A stretch of DNA of 64,000 nucleotides from Liquorilactobacillus vini DSM 20605 (GCF_000255495.1 NZ_AHYZ01000062.1:1-64000), one strand, 5' to 3'. Shown: positions 1 through 9,363, numbered from the stretch's first letter. The notes: a model not told the origin generated them from the letters alone. Translations and numbers: made by a program.

Positions 1-55
1 TACAGCTCTGCTGGTTAAAATTCACTTGAAATTTTTTAGTAATCCTTAACGTCAT
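1..55 (-). CDS. 5' fragment of unknown gene, cut by window edge
   Basis: An ATG at 55-53 is preceded by AAAGGAG at good spacing, and the reading frame stays open for 18 codons until the window ends. The start MTLRITKKFQ is too short to assign to a family. A 12-bp palindrome lies about 55 bases upstream. I infer a real gene start from the ribosome binding site only; the product is unknown. Confidence 0.5.
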   Translation of the reverse strand, partial: MTLRITKKFQVNFNQQSC

Positions 56-108
56 TTTTTCACTCCTTTTTTAATTGCTCAAGCTTGTCCCTGTCTGTTA
101 CCATTTTT

Positions 109-120
109 TGACTTTAGTCA
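109..120. promoter_or_regulatory. perfect 12-bp palindrome, possible operator
   Basis: TGACTTTAGTCA is its own reverse complement and lies in the leader region of the gene that leaves the left edge. Such short palindromes upstream of a start often bind dimeric repressors, but no adjacent regulator is visible, so the role is only a guess. Confidence 0.25.
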
Positions 121-199
121 GCTATTAAAAAAGACAAACAGAAATATTTTCCATATCTCCATTTGCCCGCTTACAAGCCATTAGCAGCAATTAAATAAA

Positions 200-784
200 T
201 TAAAGACTATTTTGAATATTATCAGCTAAATAGTCATAAAGCATTCCATGTTTCAAGTCTTTCGTATCATAGCCTAACGTTTCCGCAATCGCATAGGCAA
301 ACGCCCAAGCTGTTGCCGGTCCGCGACTAGTTAAAATCTTATGTTTCTGATCAGTCACGGTAATATCTTCTTTGAAATTGCCAGTTGGTTCATCTTTTCT
401 TGTTTCTGAATCTAAGCCAGGAAAAATTGTATAATCGGCATCAGCTAAAACACCATAGCGAGCTAGAGCCCGGGGTGCGGCACACATGGCTGCATCCCAT
501 TGGCCATTTTCATGGCGTTTAACCATTAAATCCCGCAACTTCTGATTATCCCGCAAATTAGCTGAGCCAGTCATGCCACCGGGAAAAGCCACCAAATCAT
601 AATCCAGTAAGCTATCATCAACCACTTTATCGCACGTTAGTTTGATTTTATGATCACCCATGACATCCCTGCTGGTCAAACCAACCATGTCTGTTGGAAT
701 GCCTAGCCGCCTTAGGACATCAACAACACTCAAGCCTTCAACTTCTTCACAACCATCAGCAAAAACAACTGCTACTTTCGTCAT
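200..784 (-). CDS. DJ-1/PfpI superfamily protein (glyoxalase III / deglycase-like)
   Basis: This 194-residue protein has the DJ-1/PfpI fold signature. The nucleophile elbow AMCAAPRAL places the conserved cysteine at about residue 101, an acidic GCEEVE motif lies at 11-16 where the helper glutamate sits in this family, and the AFPGG loop is near 67-70. Relatives are cytosolic stress proteins or glyoxalases; the older label ThiJ is misleading. The frame is open to 814, but the ATG at 784 is preferred because GAAAGGAAG lies just upstream and the protein then begins MTKVAVVF as in relatives. It appears to be a single-gene transcript. Substrate cannot be deduced. Confidence 0.88.
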   Translation of the reverse strand: MTKVAVVFADGCEEVEGLSVVDVLRRLGIPTDMVGLTSRDVMGDHKIKLTCDKVVDDSLLDYDLVAFPGGMTGSANLRDNQKLRDLMVKRHENGQWDAAMCAAPRALARYGVLADADYTIFPGLDSETRKDEPTGNFKEDITVTDQKHKILTSRGPATAWAFAYAIAETLGYDTKDLKHGMLYDYLADNIQNSL

Positions 785-814
785 GCATAAACTTCCTTTC
801 TCGTTAAAAATCAT

Positions 815-1237
815 GGATTTACTTCAATAACTAGTATGTTTGTTTAATCAACCACTATAACTAAATATCATCTATTAAGCGCAGCTAAAACTCCGCTTAC
901 AAATATTTCCAATTAAACAAATTAATTGTTCGATTCATTGGCTATTTTAGCACATTAACTGTTTACTAATCGCAAAAAAGCTTTAAAAAAGGTTGGATAA
1001 TCATTGCTATTTTTGATCGCAGCCTGTATTTCACCGACCATTTAAAAACACTAGCATCTTTAAAGAAGCAAAAGTTAGTTGCATTTTATCAGTAATCTGC
1101 TATACCAACTGGTTTTCTTTCTTTTAACAGCTTGAGCACCCACGTAAAATAAAATTTAACCATCAAGTTAGCTATTTTTCAATTCGATCGCTAAAATTTT
1201 GCAAAACACACTCTCAAAAATTAATGTAAACTTTCAC
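815..1237. other. intergenic region without gene; small inverted repeats
   Basis: No convincing coding frame is seen on either strand. Two dyads lie upstream of the DJ-1 gene: TAAGCG at 876-881 with CGCTTA at 894-899, and AACAA/TTGTT arms at 916-930 around ATTAA. They could be operator sites of the DJ-1 gene. I could not define a convincing -35/-10 pair. Confidence 0.4.
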
Positions 1238-1702
1238 CTATTTCCCAATATATTTGATATAAATTTGACAAGGATTCCATTTATCCCACAAAGTTGGAAA
1301 ACATTCTAACTTTTTATATCCTAAATGTTGGTAAAAACGATTGGTTAAATCATATTCTTGATGGCAACCGAACTTGACTGTTTTGACTTGTGAATAAGTG
1401 CATCCCAACTGCTTTGCTTTCGCTTCATAAGCTTTCACTAGTTTTGTTCCGATTCCATTTCGCTGATATTTTTTCTTAACTCCCATCACATAAATCTCTG
1501 CGCAGTCTTCGCTAGTTAAATTCAAAACAATGAAACCAGCAAATTCATCATCAACCTGGTAAGCCATAAATGGCCTGTTTTGAGAATTAATAATGTACTC
1601 CCTTGTACTTTCAGACAATCCAAACCATTCAGGAAGATCAGCTAGAATTGCTTTAGCAATGAGTCTTTTTTTCTTTTTATCAGTTATTTCTTCAATATTC
1701 AA
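1238..1702 (-). CDS. GNAT family N-acetyltransferase
   Basis: A 154-residue GNAT-fold protein. The acetyl-CoA pyrophosphate loop QRNGIG falls at about residues 80-85, after the beta-4 strand AEIYVMGV, and the C-terminal part FYQHLGYKKL is the usual GNAT motif B. Members transfer an acetyl group to an amine of a small molecule or protein; the acceptor is unknown. A TTG at 1720 also opens this frame, but it overlaps a strong GGGAGG that lies 10 bases before the TTG at 1702, so 1702 is the better start. It is transcribed away from the neighbouring recombinase remnant and is probably part of the host chromosome. Confidence 0.85.
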   Translation of the reverse strand: MNIEEITDKKKKRLIAKAILADLPEWFGLSESTREYIINSQNRPFMAYQVDDEFAGFIVLNLTSEDCAEIYVMGVKKKYQRNGIGTKLVKAYEAKAKQLGCTYSQVKTVKFGCHQEYDLTNRFYQHLGYKKLECFPTLWDKWNPCQIYIKYIGK

Positions 1703-1779
1703 CTGTATAAAGCCTCCCAAATAAGGCGGTGACCTTTAATATTTCATGTGCTTGATAAAATATTTTACTGTTTTTTATT

Positions 1780-3009
1780 TTGATCAAGAAATATCCTCAG
1801 CTTCTTAACATCAAGATGATAATTAATGACCATATATATCCAATCCTGATAAAAATATTCTACCAAAAGCTGTCCATAATTGATACTAGCTCCAACTTAG
1901 TTATTAAGCCCAGTGAAGCGAAAATTATTAAGCAGATTTTCACCAGCTTCTTACAAGGTCAATCAACTGGACATATTGCCAAGCAGTTAAATACTCAGCA
2001 AATTCAAACCCAGCGTGGTCATCATTGGTGGAGTAGTACCATCATTAATATCCTGCGCAATATTAACTATACCGGTGATATGCTATGCCAGAAAACCTAC
2101 CGCGATGATCAATACCACCGGCATTTTAATCAAGGCGAACTAGCACAGTATTTAATTGAGGACCATCATAAAGGAATAATCAACCATCATGACTTTAATC
2201 AAGTCCAAGATCGATTGAAACAAGTCGCACAAGAACGACACATTGAGTCCGGGAATCACAAATACCAGCAACACTACCTATTCACCGGGAAACTCATTTG
2301 TGATTATTGCGGTTCTGCGTTCAAACGACAGACGCGGCCAAATAAAACCTGCTGGGCTTGTCAGAAGCATTTGCATTCGGCAAAGCTATGCCCAGTGAGA
2401 GCAATTCCCGAGGAATGGATTCAAAACGCCTTTTGCAACATGATGAATAAACTGACCTTCAGTAAAAAGTTCTTAATGTTGCCTTTAGTGCAACAATTAA
2501 GGGACAACCTTATCAATGATCCTGCCGGGAAGCTAAGTCAATTTGCCAAGCAGATTAAAGAAAATGATGACAAGGCGGAAACATTAAATAAGCTGTTACA
2601 GGCAGGTTTAATTGATCAGTCATTGTATATCAATCAAACCGCTGAACTGGAACAAAGCACCTATCAGATTCAACAGCGAATTAAACAAATTAACAGTAAT
2701 CACACTGACGATGCCAATAATCTGGAGGACTTTCGCGAACTTCTCCGCTGGTGCCAGCAAGGACAATTACTAACTAGGTTTGATCCCAAACTGTTTCAAA
2801 CTTATGTCCGGTCAGTTAAGATTCTTAATCAATATGAGATTACCTTTCAGCTAAAATGTGGACTTAATTTGGAAGAACATCTTGCCAAGAAAGCCATGGT
2901 TAACGAGCATTTCTATCGAGATATTATTCATCAACGGTTCAATGAACCTATTAAACAGGCTGAATATCTATACAGTACCATTAAAAGTGAGGTGGACCTA
3001 ATTGGGTAA
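1780..3009 (+). pseudogene. large serine recombinase, 5'-truncated remnant
   Basis: Homology to large serine recombinases starts only near codon 38 (about base 1895). From there the recombinase domain (LVIKPSEAKIIKQIF, the IAKQLN helix, a W-rich stretch and ILRNINYTG) and a zinc ribbon (cysteines near 174, 177, 191, 194 and 204) are followed by a coiled-coil-like tail. The N-terminal resolvase domain with the catalytic serine is missing and the TTG at 1780 has no ribosome binding site, so the product cannot be an active recombinase. The 3' end overlaps the start of the next recombinase by 8 bases, the usual arrangement of paired serine recombinases on integrative elements. I infer a 5' deletion. 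Confidence 0.85.
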
Positions 3010-3176
3010 AGTACATATCATTCCTGCTCATCAGCAACGTGGCAATAGTGTCCACCGTTTACCAGATGAACCACAATCAGAAAAACTACGAGTTGCGGCC
3101 TACTGCCGGGTATCAACTGAACTTGATGAACAAGCTAACTCATATGAAACACAAGTTAGTCACTATAAAGAGCTGA

Positions 3177-5083
3177 ATCGAGTAGGAGGTAATTGATTAT
3201 TTCAATTACCGACCTCTCACACCACCGTACGTACGGTTCCGTATACGGCGGTTCAATAATTTAAGCACTCTGTATTTGCTGGAGTGTCTTGGACAGATTT
3301 ATTAGTCCAAGACGCTCCAGCTTTTGATTTGTATACGTATAGGTTAGTGTTTTACTATGGGCAGTTCGCCAATATCCCTTGCGGGTATTGGCATTAGTCT
3401 TGGCCTGTTCCGGTGTCATTCCTAGCTTAATTAGCTCACGATATCGGGTTTTGATTTTCTTCCACCGTTTCCATATCAACTGTCTAATTCTACTTCGCAA
3501 CCATTGGTCCAGTTGTTGAATAAACGTCTTCATCTTGCCAATCCCATAGTACTGTAGCCATCCTCGCATTTTCTGTTTAATTTCCTTCATCAACATTAAC
3601 CAACTAATTCCACGACTTCGCCCAGTCATTATCTTAAGGGCTTGTTTGATTCGCTGTTTCACGACCTTATGCGGTCGTGCATATGCCCCATTACGGTCTA
3701 CACCGAGCGTAAATCCTAGAAACTTTAGTCGGAGTGGTGAACCAACCGTTGTTTTATGGCGGTTAATTGTTAGTTCCAACTTGTTTTCAAGAAAGATTGT
3801 GACATTGCGCAAGACTCGTTCTCCCGCTCGCTTACTTTTGACATAAATATTACAGTCATCGGCATAGCGCACAAATTGGTGGCCCCGCTGGGTCAATAGT
3901 TTGTCCAACTCGTTGAGGTAGATATTGGCCAGTAGCGGCGACAGGTTCCCACCTTGTGGTGTTCCCTTCGTCGTTTTTCGAAACATCTCGCCATTCATGA
4001 CCCCGCTTGTTAGAAAGCGCCGAATTAGGTGGAGTAGCCATGGGTCAGTTACTCGTTGTTTGATGAAGTTCATTAGTAAGTCGTGGTTAACCGTATCAAA
4101 GTATGCCTTTAAATCGAGGTCTACCACATAGTGGTAGCCTTGATTGTAGAGTTCGGTGACGCTTTGAATCGCGTCATGCGCACTCCGGCCTGGTCGGAAT
4201 CCATAGCTATTGTCGGAAAATACTTGTTCGTATATCGGGGAAATCACCTGTACCACAGCTTGTTGGATCATACGATCAACAACTGTAGGCACTCCCAGTT
4301 TTCTGGTTGAGCCATCGGGTTTTGGTATCTCTACCCGTCTGACTGGTTGCGGCCGATATGTTCCATTACGTAAACTCTCTAGGAGTTCTTCCCGGTTCTT
4401 GTAAATATATTCGGCCAGTTGGTCAACGGTCATGCCGTCAATTCCAGCTGCGCCCTTATTCCTCCGAACACGCTTAAACGCTAGGTTCAGATTACTACTT
4501 GCAAGGACCCGGTCTACAAATTGAATGCCATCCTGCGCCGTACTTTCACCGTTAGTAGTACTATGCGCCCCAAGATACTCTTTGTCTTCCAGACTATCCA
4601 TCCCTTGGCGGTCAGCTTGTTCTGTTTTCTGCAATTTTCGCACTACCAACACCTCCAGTATCAGTGAGAATTATTATTGTTCAGTCCTTCATCTGTCATA
4701 CGGCAGATTACTATGACCTCGGCTGACTCCTACCGGATTCAGCTAGCCATCACTGACTAGTTTGTTTCCGTACACCTATACCGGCGTCCTTGTTGGGAAC
4801 TTATCCGCCAGGCCTCCCCGGGTAAGAGTGATAGCTTTCATACCATGCAACCGTTGGCTTTACTGACTTAGACTTCGAGTAGTGTAGGACTTCAGTTTGT
4901 GAAGCAACTTCATCCAGTCTAATCAGCCTTGTAGCCACTTCTTGTACATCGGTTCGGTATTTTGTCTTAGGCTTCCTTTAGACTCCGTCTCACGGCGGAC
5001 GCCCTTGCCTTCAACTCGTGGTTCCGACTACTACGGCCCACAGCGGACTTACACCGCCTAGTTATCACCCATGCCGGGCGCAC
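3177..5083 (-). mobile_element. complete group II intron (1907 bp)
   Basis: On the minus strand the intron starts with GTGCGCCCGGC at 5083, the classic group II 5' end. It continues through a structured non-coding region (domains I-III, about 5083-4660), an ORF in domain IV (4643-3261), and a domain V/VI-like 3' end (GAGCCGTATACGG, then a helix with AATTGA and TCAATT arms) ending CTACTCGAT at 3177. The boundaries are fixed by the host gene, whose codons join exactly after removal. All parts look intact, so it may still be mobile. It lies antisense to the recombinase gene it interrupts. Confidence 0.93.
3261..4643 (-). CDS. ltrA: group II intron reverse transcriptase/maturase
   Basis: This 460-residue protein is encoded in intron domain IV. 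It has the RT blocks DLDLKAYFD (175-183), PQGGNLSPLLANIYL (from 229) and the catalytic YADD (260-263), followed by a thumb/maturase domain (W-LQYYGIGK). The C-terminus ends with a short KGYWRTAHS segment and has no HNH endonuclease motif, so it belongs to the endonuclease-minus intron proteins. Maturases help their own intron fold and splice and copy it into new DNA sites. GTG at 4643 is chosen because GGAGG lies 8 bases upstream; a GTG at 4652 overlaps that site. No disabling change is seen. Confidence 0.94.
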   Translation of the reverse strand: MRKLQKTEQADRQGMDSLEDKEYLGAHSTTNGESTAQDGIQFVDRVLASSNLNLAFKRVRRNKGAAGIDGMTVDQLAEYIYKNREELLESLRNGTYRPQPVRRVEIPKPDGSTRKLGVPTVVDRMIQQAVVQVISPIYEQVFSDNSYGFRPGRSAHDAIQSVTELYNQGYHYVVDLDLKAYFDTVNHDLLMNFIKQRVTDPWLLHLIRRFLTSGVMNGEMFRKTTKGTPQGGNLSPLLANIYLNELDKLLTQRGHQFVRYADDCNIYVKSKRAGERVLRNVTIFLENKLELTINRHKTTVGSPLRLKFLGFTLGVDRNGAYARPHKVVKQRIKQALKIMTGRSRGISWLMLMKEIKQKMRGWLQYYGIGKMKTFIQQLDQWLRSRIRQLIWKRWKKIKTRYRELIKLGMTPEQAKTNANTRKGYWRTAHSKTLTYTYTNQKLERLGLINLSKTLQQIQSA

Positions 5084-6510
5084 TTCAAAAAGATCCCAGC
5101 TGGGAAATGGCCGGAATCTTTGCCGATGATGGAATCTCAGGAACTAATACCAAGAAACGGGAACAATTTAATAAAATGATTGCCGCTTGTAAAGCTGGTA
5201 AGATTGACTTAATTGTTACCAAATCAATTAGTCGGTTTGCGCGGAATACAATTGATTGTCTAAAGTATATCCGGGACTTGAAAGCCATCAATGTGGCAAT
5301 CTTTTTTGAAAAAGAGAACATTAACACAATGGACGCCAAAGGTGAGGTCCTAATTACCATTATGGCTTCCCTCGCCCAGCAAGAAAGTGAGTCCTTATCC
5401 CAAAATGTCAAACTCGGGTTGCAATATCGTTACCAGCAAGGCAAGGTTCTGATTAACCATAATCACTTTTTGGGCTATACCAAGGATAAAGATGGCAATT
5501 TAGTGATTGAACCAGAAGAAGCTAAAACGGTTAAACGAATCTTCTATAGCTACCTGCAAGGCATGACGATGAAACAAATTGCCGAATCACTCAAGGTAGA
5601 TGGTGTCTTAACCGGCGGCAAGGGAACTAATTGGGGATCCAGCGGTGTTAACCGGATTCTAAAAAACTAGAAATATATGGGTAATGCACTCCTCCAGAAA
5701 ACTTATACCGTTGACTTTTTAACCAAGAAACGAGTTAAGAATAAAGGGATCATGCCCCAATACTATGTTGAAAATGACCATCCAGCGATTATTCCTAAAT
5801 CGGTCTTCATGCAAGTACAGAATCTAATCCGTCAACGGCGTAACGGCATTACTACCAAAAATGGTCGTCACCGCAGAGTTAACGGCAAATACTGCTTTTC
5901 GCAACGGGTCTTTTGCGGAAAATGTGGTGACATCTTCCAGAGAAACATGTGGTATCGGCCAACCAAAGTTGCTGTTTGGCGTTGTGCCAGCCGAATTAGA
6001 CGTAGCAAGAAAGGTCGACGTTGTATGATCCGTAATATTAAGGAACAGTTATTAAAAGTGGCAACCCTTGATGCCATCAATCAGCTAATCGAAAGCCATG
6101 AGCTAGCCGATAAACAAATTAAGGCTAACATCATGAAGATCGTGAAGAATTCCAAAGGGCCAACAATTGAAGAACTTGATAAGCAACTGGAAGATGCACA
6201 GTTAAAACTAATTCAAGCTGCTAACCAGCACCAAAACTGTGACGATCTCACTCAAGAGGTCATGGTTCTACGGAAACAAAAGGAAAAGGTGCAGAGCATA
6301 GAAACAGAAAATCAAGTTAAACTACACAATATCAACCAGGTCAGCGATTTCGTAGATGAGCACCAGCACGGCATCCAAGAATTCGATCCGCAACTTGTCC
6401 GCCGCCTAATCGAAAAAATCACCATCTTTCAACGTTACATGGAGTTCACGTTCAAAGATAGTGAAGTGGTTAAAGTTAAGTTGTAAATATTCAGGATCTG
6501 CGGCACTCAG

Positions 6511-7218
6511 TTATTTTAGCTTTTTTAGAAGTTGATCCACAGCAGCCTTGATTTGAACCTGAGCAATATCAAACACTTGAATGTTATTGAAATCTTCCTG
6601 CCCTAAGATTAACGGCAATTCGGTACATCCCAAGACTGCACCATCAAGGTGATCTTTTTGAACCATCTTATTGATAATTATCATTAACTGCTGCTTAGTC
6701 TCTTTCTTAACAATCCCGTTTTCGAGTTCGTCTACAATTTTTTGATGAATTATGGATTGATTATTTTCACTGGGACGGCAAACTTCAATTCCGGCCTCTC
6801 GAAATGGCTTGATGAAAAAGTCATTTTGCATTGTAAATTTGGTGCCTAGTAAAGCTAATCGTTGAAGGTGCAACTGCTGGGCAGCCGCTACCGCTGTCTC
6901 GACAATGCTTAACAATGGCAAATCAGTGCGCGCTTGAATCTGATCAAATAATAGATAGGGCGTATTGCCACACATCAATCCAAAGTCACACCCGGCTTTC
7001 AATAAATTATTGGCCGCAGCTCCTACATAACCGGCGACTTTATCATACTGTTGAGCATCAAGCAGACGGAACATGTGATACATATTAATGGATTCGATAG
7101 TGATACGAGGCAGCTCTTTATCAGTCCCGATCTGCTCCTGATACCGCTTAATGATTGCCGAATAATAATTCATTGTTGCTTCTGGGCCTATACCACCGAT
7201 AATGCCTAGTTTCTACAT
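6511..7218 (-). pseudogene. aspartate/glutamate racemase family, amber at codon 2
   Basis: The frame encodes a YgeA-type amino-acid racemase with both catalytic cysteines: MCGNTPY in the N-terminal half and LGCTELPL near the C-terminus. The natural start ATG at 7218, preceded by AGGGG at 9 bases, is followed at once by TAG (7215-7213). After that the frame reads KLGIIGGIGPEAT, the conserved N-terminal loop. One base change from AAG would explain the stop. The next usable start (ATG at 7173) would lose that loop, so activity is doubtful. The racemase interconverts L- and D-amino acids, usually for cell-wall supply. It borders the decayed recombinase element. Confidence 0.82.
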
Positions 7219-7230
7219 CTGGATCATCCC

Positions 7231-7818
7231 CTAATTATTTAGAATTATTTGAATTCTTCTTTGCAGGTCTGGAATTACCTGCTCCTCGAACCATGGATTT
7301 TTTGCCTCCCAAATTTTATTTCGTGGTGACGGATGAACGATTGGAAAATAGTCTGGCAGGTATTGCTGATAGTTCCTGACAATATCAGTCAACCGATCTT
7401 TGTACCTTAGATGAAGGTACCTCCTCGTTGCATAAGCACCCACTAAAATGGTTAGTTGAATGTCATGCATTAACTTTAATAGTTGTGGATGCCATTTTTT
7501 AGCAAAGTCCTTGCGCGGTGGAAGATCTCCAGACTTGCCTTTCCCGGGATAATAAAAATCCATTGGTAAAATTGCAATCATTCCAGAATTATAGAAAACG
7601 TCTCTCGAAACCCCTAACCAGGTCCGAAGACGATCACCACTAGGATCATCCCAGAATTTCATTTTTTCTTGGGCAATTCGTCCTGGTGCTTGACCAATGA
7701 TATTTATTCTGGCAGATGAAGAAGCATAGTAAAGTGGCTTGATCCCTTGCTTTGTAAAAGATTCATTATCAGGATCTGCTTGAATTTCTTGAAAAATTTT
7801 TTGAAATTCACTTTGCAT
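7231..7818 (-). CDS. uracil-DNA glycosylase family protein
   Basis: 195 residues with the UDG-superfamily frame: the active-site loop IIGQAPG at 40-46 and the C-terminal motif VHPSPRN at 161-167, with YY-PGKGKSGDLPP in the region that forms the uracil pocket. It resembles the short bacterial UDG-like proteins rather than the classical Ung. Superfamily members cut uracil or other damaged bases from DNA in base-excision repair, but the exact specificity here is not known. The ATG at 7818 follows AAAGGCGGG. It lies directly upstream of the broken racemase, with only 12 bases between them, and may be co-transcribed with it. Confidence 0.82.
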   Translation of the reverse strand: MQSEFQKIFQEIQADPDNESFTKQGIKPLYYASSSARINIIGQAPGRIAQEKMKFWDDPSGDRLRTWLGVSRDVFYNSGMIAILPMDFYYPGKGKSGDLPPRKDFAKKWHPQLLKLMHDIQLTILVGAYATRRYLHLRYKDRLTDIVRNYQQYLPDYFPIVHPSPRNKIWEAKNPWFEEQVIPDLQRRIQIILNN

Positions 7819-7899
7819 ATAATATGACCCGCCTTTCTCTTATTTTCTAAACTGATATAATGTGTATATTATCAACTAAGCAATAATTGCCTAATTAAA

Positions 7900-8535
7900 C
7901 TAATTTTCGAATAATTCAATTCGACGTAATTGACGCTTCAGTTGACCTTGCTTTTTTAATAAAGCAAATTTACGAGACAGGGTCTCAGGTGTTGTTCCAA
8001 GGTATAAGGCTAAGTCCTTCATTTTTAAGGGTAAGGTAAAATTGTTTTTACCAATTTCATCTGCATATGTTTGTAAATACTTTAATAACCGGTCTTCAAC
8101 CTTCGGCAAAGCCAACAAGTGAATTTGTTTTTGCATTTCCGAAACTTTAACAATATTTAGTTCCAATAATCGAATACTTAATTCTGGCTGTTTATGCATC
8201 AGCTTCAGTAGATCCTGCCGTTTTAATAAACAAATTTCACTGTGTTCCGTAGCCTCGACGTAATTATTGATATTTTCTTGACCAAAAAGCCAATCCTCAC
8301 CAATATAATCACCCGTATGCAAGATTTGCAAAACATTCTCATAGCCGTCTTCATCTAAGGTGTACTGCTTAGCGTTACCATCAGCGACAATTACTAAATT
8401 ATCATTTATCGTTGGATCAATTATTACTTCACCCTTTTGATAGTTTTTATGCTGAACTAATTTTTCGATTTGCATCTTCTCATCCTGAGGTAAAGCATTA
8501 AATAGTGGTACTAAGTTAACACATAAATCAGCCAT
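7900..8535 (-). CDS. Crp/Fnr family transcriptional regulator
   Basis: 211 residues. A cyclic-nucleotide-type beta-roll covers about 30-110, a dimerisation helix 120-150, and a winged helix about 170-200. The recognition helix reads TTPETLSRKF; the E--SR residues match those of Fnr that read TTGA half-sites. Cysteines at 5 and 102 could form a redox switch as in the Flp proteins of lactobacilli; there is no Fnr iron-sulfur cysteine cluster. The start at 8535 (MADLCVN) is preferred to 8544 because AAAGGA is too close to the first ATG. It is the last gene of the metal/ferritin operon, and an Fnr-like box lies at the operon promoter, so autoregulation is likely. Confidence 0.88.
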   Translation of the reverse strand: MADLCVNLVPLFNALPQDEKMQIEKLVQHKNYQKGEVIIDPTINDNLVIVADGNAKQYTLDEDGYENVLQILHTGDYIGEDWLFGQENINNYVEATEHSEICLLKRQDLLKLMHKQPELSIRLLELNIVKVSEMQKQIHLLALPKVEDRLLKYLQTYADEIGKNNFTLPLKMKDLALYLGTTPETLSRKFALLKKQGQLKRQLRRIELFEN

Positions 8536-8554
8536 TAAATTCATCGTCCTTTAA

Positions 8555-9100
8555 TTAAAAGTCATCATCGTCGTCTTCGACATACAATCCTTCTTTTAGT
8601 TCATGACCTAAGAAGTCTTGAGTTACCCGAATTTGCTCCTTAATCCAAGCCATTAAATTAGTTAAATTAGCAGATAATTCTGGCCAACTTTCATTGTTAG
8701 CTAAAGCAATTGCCTTAGTAATGAAGAGCGTTTGCGTATCAAAATCTTTTACCAAGGCAAATAATTGCTTATCATCTGCTAAATATTTACTACTGCCATC
8801 TTCTTCTAGCATAGTATATTCCTTAAATTGAGCTGTAATTGTTGGAATACTTTCACCATTATTAACCAATAAGTGATTCAATTGGTCAAATTCCTGACGT
8901 TCATAAGCAATCCAACCAGCAGCTTTTTCGGCTAAAAAAAGACTAGCAGATCCTTTAGCAAATAAGTTAGCTTGGTTAATCTTTAAAGAATGGATTAACA
9001 AGTTAGAAATAATGTGACCAGTCATGGCAGCTGCAGTTGGCTGATGGTGATCAAGGTCGCTTTGCTTCAATTCCGCCTGGTATTTTTCTTCTGCATTCAT
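8555..9100 (-). CDS. ferritin-like/Dps-like protein
   Basis: 181 residues, predicted almost wholly helical, with the HHQPTAAAMTGHIISNLLIHSLK start and WIAYERQEFDQL helix typical of the Dps/ferritin-like proteins of lactobacilli. Such proteins store iron or protect DNA from metal-driven oxidation. The canonical Dps ferroxidase residues are not obvious to me. The C-terminus ends with a run of aspartates (VEDDDDDF) that could hold metal ions. Its ATG overlaps the stop of the HMA protein (TGATG), so the two are translationally coupled. The context between a metal pump and a redox regulator supports a metal/oxidative-stress role. Confidence 0.7.
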   Translation of the reverse strand: MNAEEKYQAELKQSDLDHHQPTAAAMTGHIISNLLIHSLKINQANLFAKGSASLFLAEKAAGWIAYERQEFDQLNHLLVNNGESIPTITAQFKEYTMLEEDGSSKYLADDKQLFALVKDFDTQTLFITKAIALANNESWPELSANLTNLMAWIKEQIRVTQDFLGHELKEGLYVEDDDDDF

Positions 9101-9330
9101 CAGTTAAGCTCCTTTTCCTTAATTCCTTGTACTTCATAACCCATTTTTTCAATAGCTGTCTTGACGTCAACAGTTTTAGTCTTATCAGGATCCAACGTAA
9201 ATTTTAGCTTTCCTGCATTGAATAAAACTTTGATTTGGTCGGTTCCATCCAAACTACCAACCGCCCTTTCAATTTTGCTTAAGCATGAAGGACAGGTCAT
9301 GCCAGATAATTTCATCATTACTTTTTCCAT
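9100..9330 (-). CDS. heavy-metal-associated (HMA) domain protein, CopZ-like
   Basis: A 76-residue ferredoxin-like HMA domain with the metal-binding motif GMTCPSC near residues 10-16. It is a small cytosolic metal carrier, most often for copper(I). The ATG at 9330 is chosen over an in-frame GTG at 9342, because the GTG is fused to the ribosome binding site AAGGAAGG. It lies 33 bases behind the P-type ATPase, which itself has no HMA domain, so this free domain probably serves the pump or the ferritin-like protein that follows. A second HMA protein, the true CopZ, is at 29443-29649. Confidence 0.88.
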   Translation of the reverse strand: MEKVMMKLSGMTCPSCLSKIERAVGSLDGTDQIKVLFNAGKLKFTLDPDKTKTVDVKTAIEKMGYEVQGIKEKELN

Positions 9331-9363
9331 GATTAAATTCACCTTCCTTATTAATTTACATAT

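Larger units (their letters stand above)
3002..6486 (+). pseudogene. large serine recombinase split by group II intron and an amber stop
   Basis: The TTG start at 3002 overlaps the preceding gene. Codons to 3176 encode the resolvase N-terminus, including the YCRVS catalytic-serine motif. If 3177-5083 is removed, the frame resumes at 5084 without loss ([12 protein letters not shown]) through [10 protein letters not shown], the SRFARN motif and the recombinase domain. An in-frame TAG at 5668-5670 then interrupts it where relatives have glutamate (ILKN-E-KYMGN). The frame continues to 6486 with a zinc ribbon (CGKCG) and a coiled coil; the repaired protein would have about 525 residues, normal for the family. 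The intron lies antisense, so splicing of its own RNA cannot repair this mRNA. The gene is dead twice over. Confidence 0.93.

Noticed and set aside
3002-6486. Intron splicing restoring the recombinase mRNA
   Set aside because: The intron ends and RT gene are on the minus strand while the recombinase is on the plus strand, so the recombinase transcript contains the antisense of the intron.
5668-7215. Two in-frame amber codons within 1.6 kb could hint at UAG recoding or suppression
   Set aside because: gatB, pcrA and infA use TAG as their normal stop in this window, so UAG is a terminator here; the two ambers are better explained as mutations in dispensable genes.
9100-9330. Calling this HMA protein the CopZ of the copper system
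   Set aside because: A second HMA protein is coupled to copA in the copY-copA-copZ operon; this one belongs to the CPG-type pump operon and its metal is unknown.
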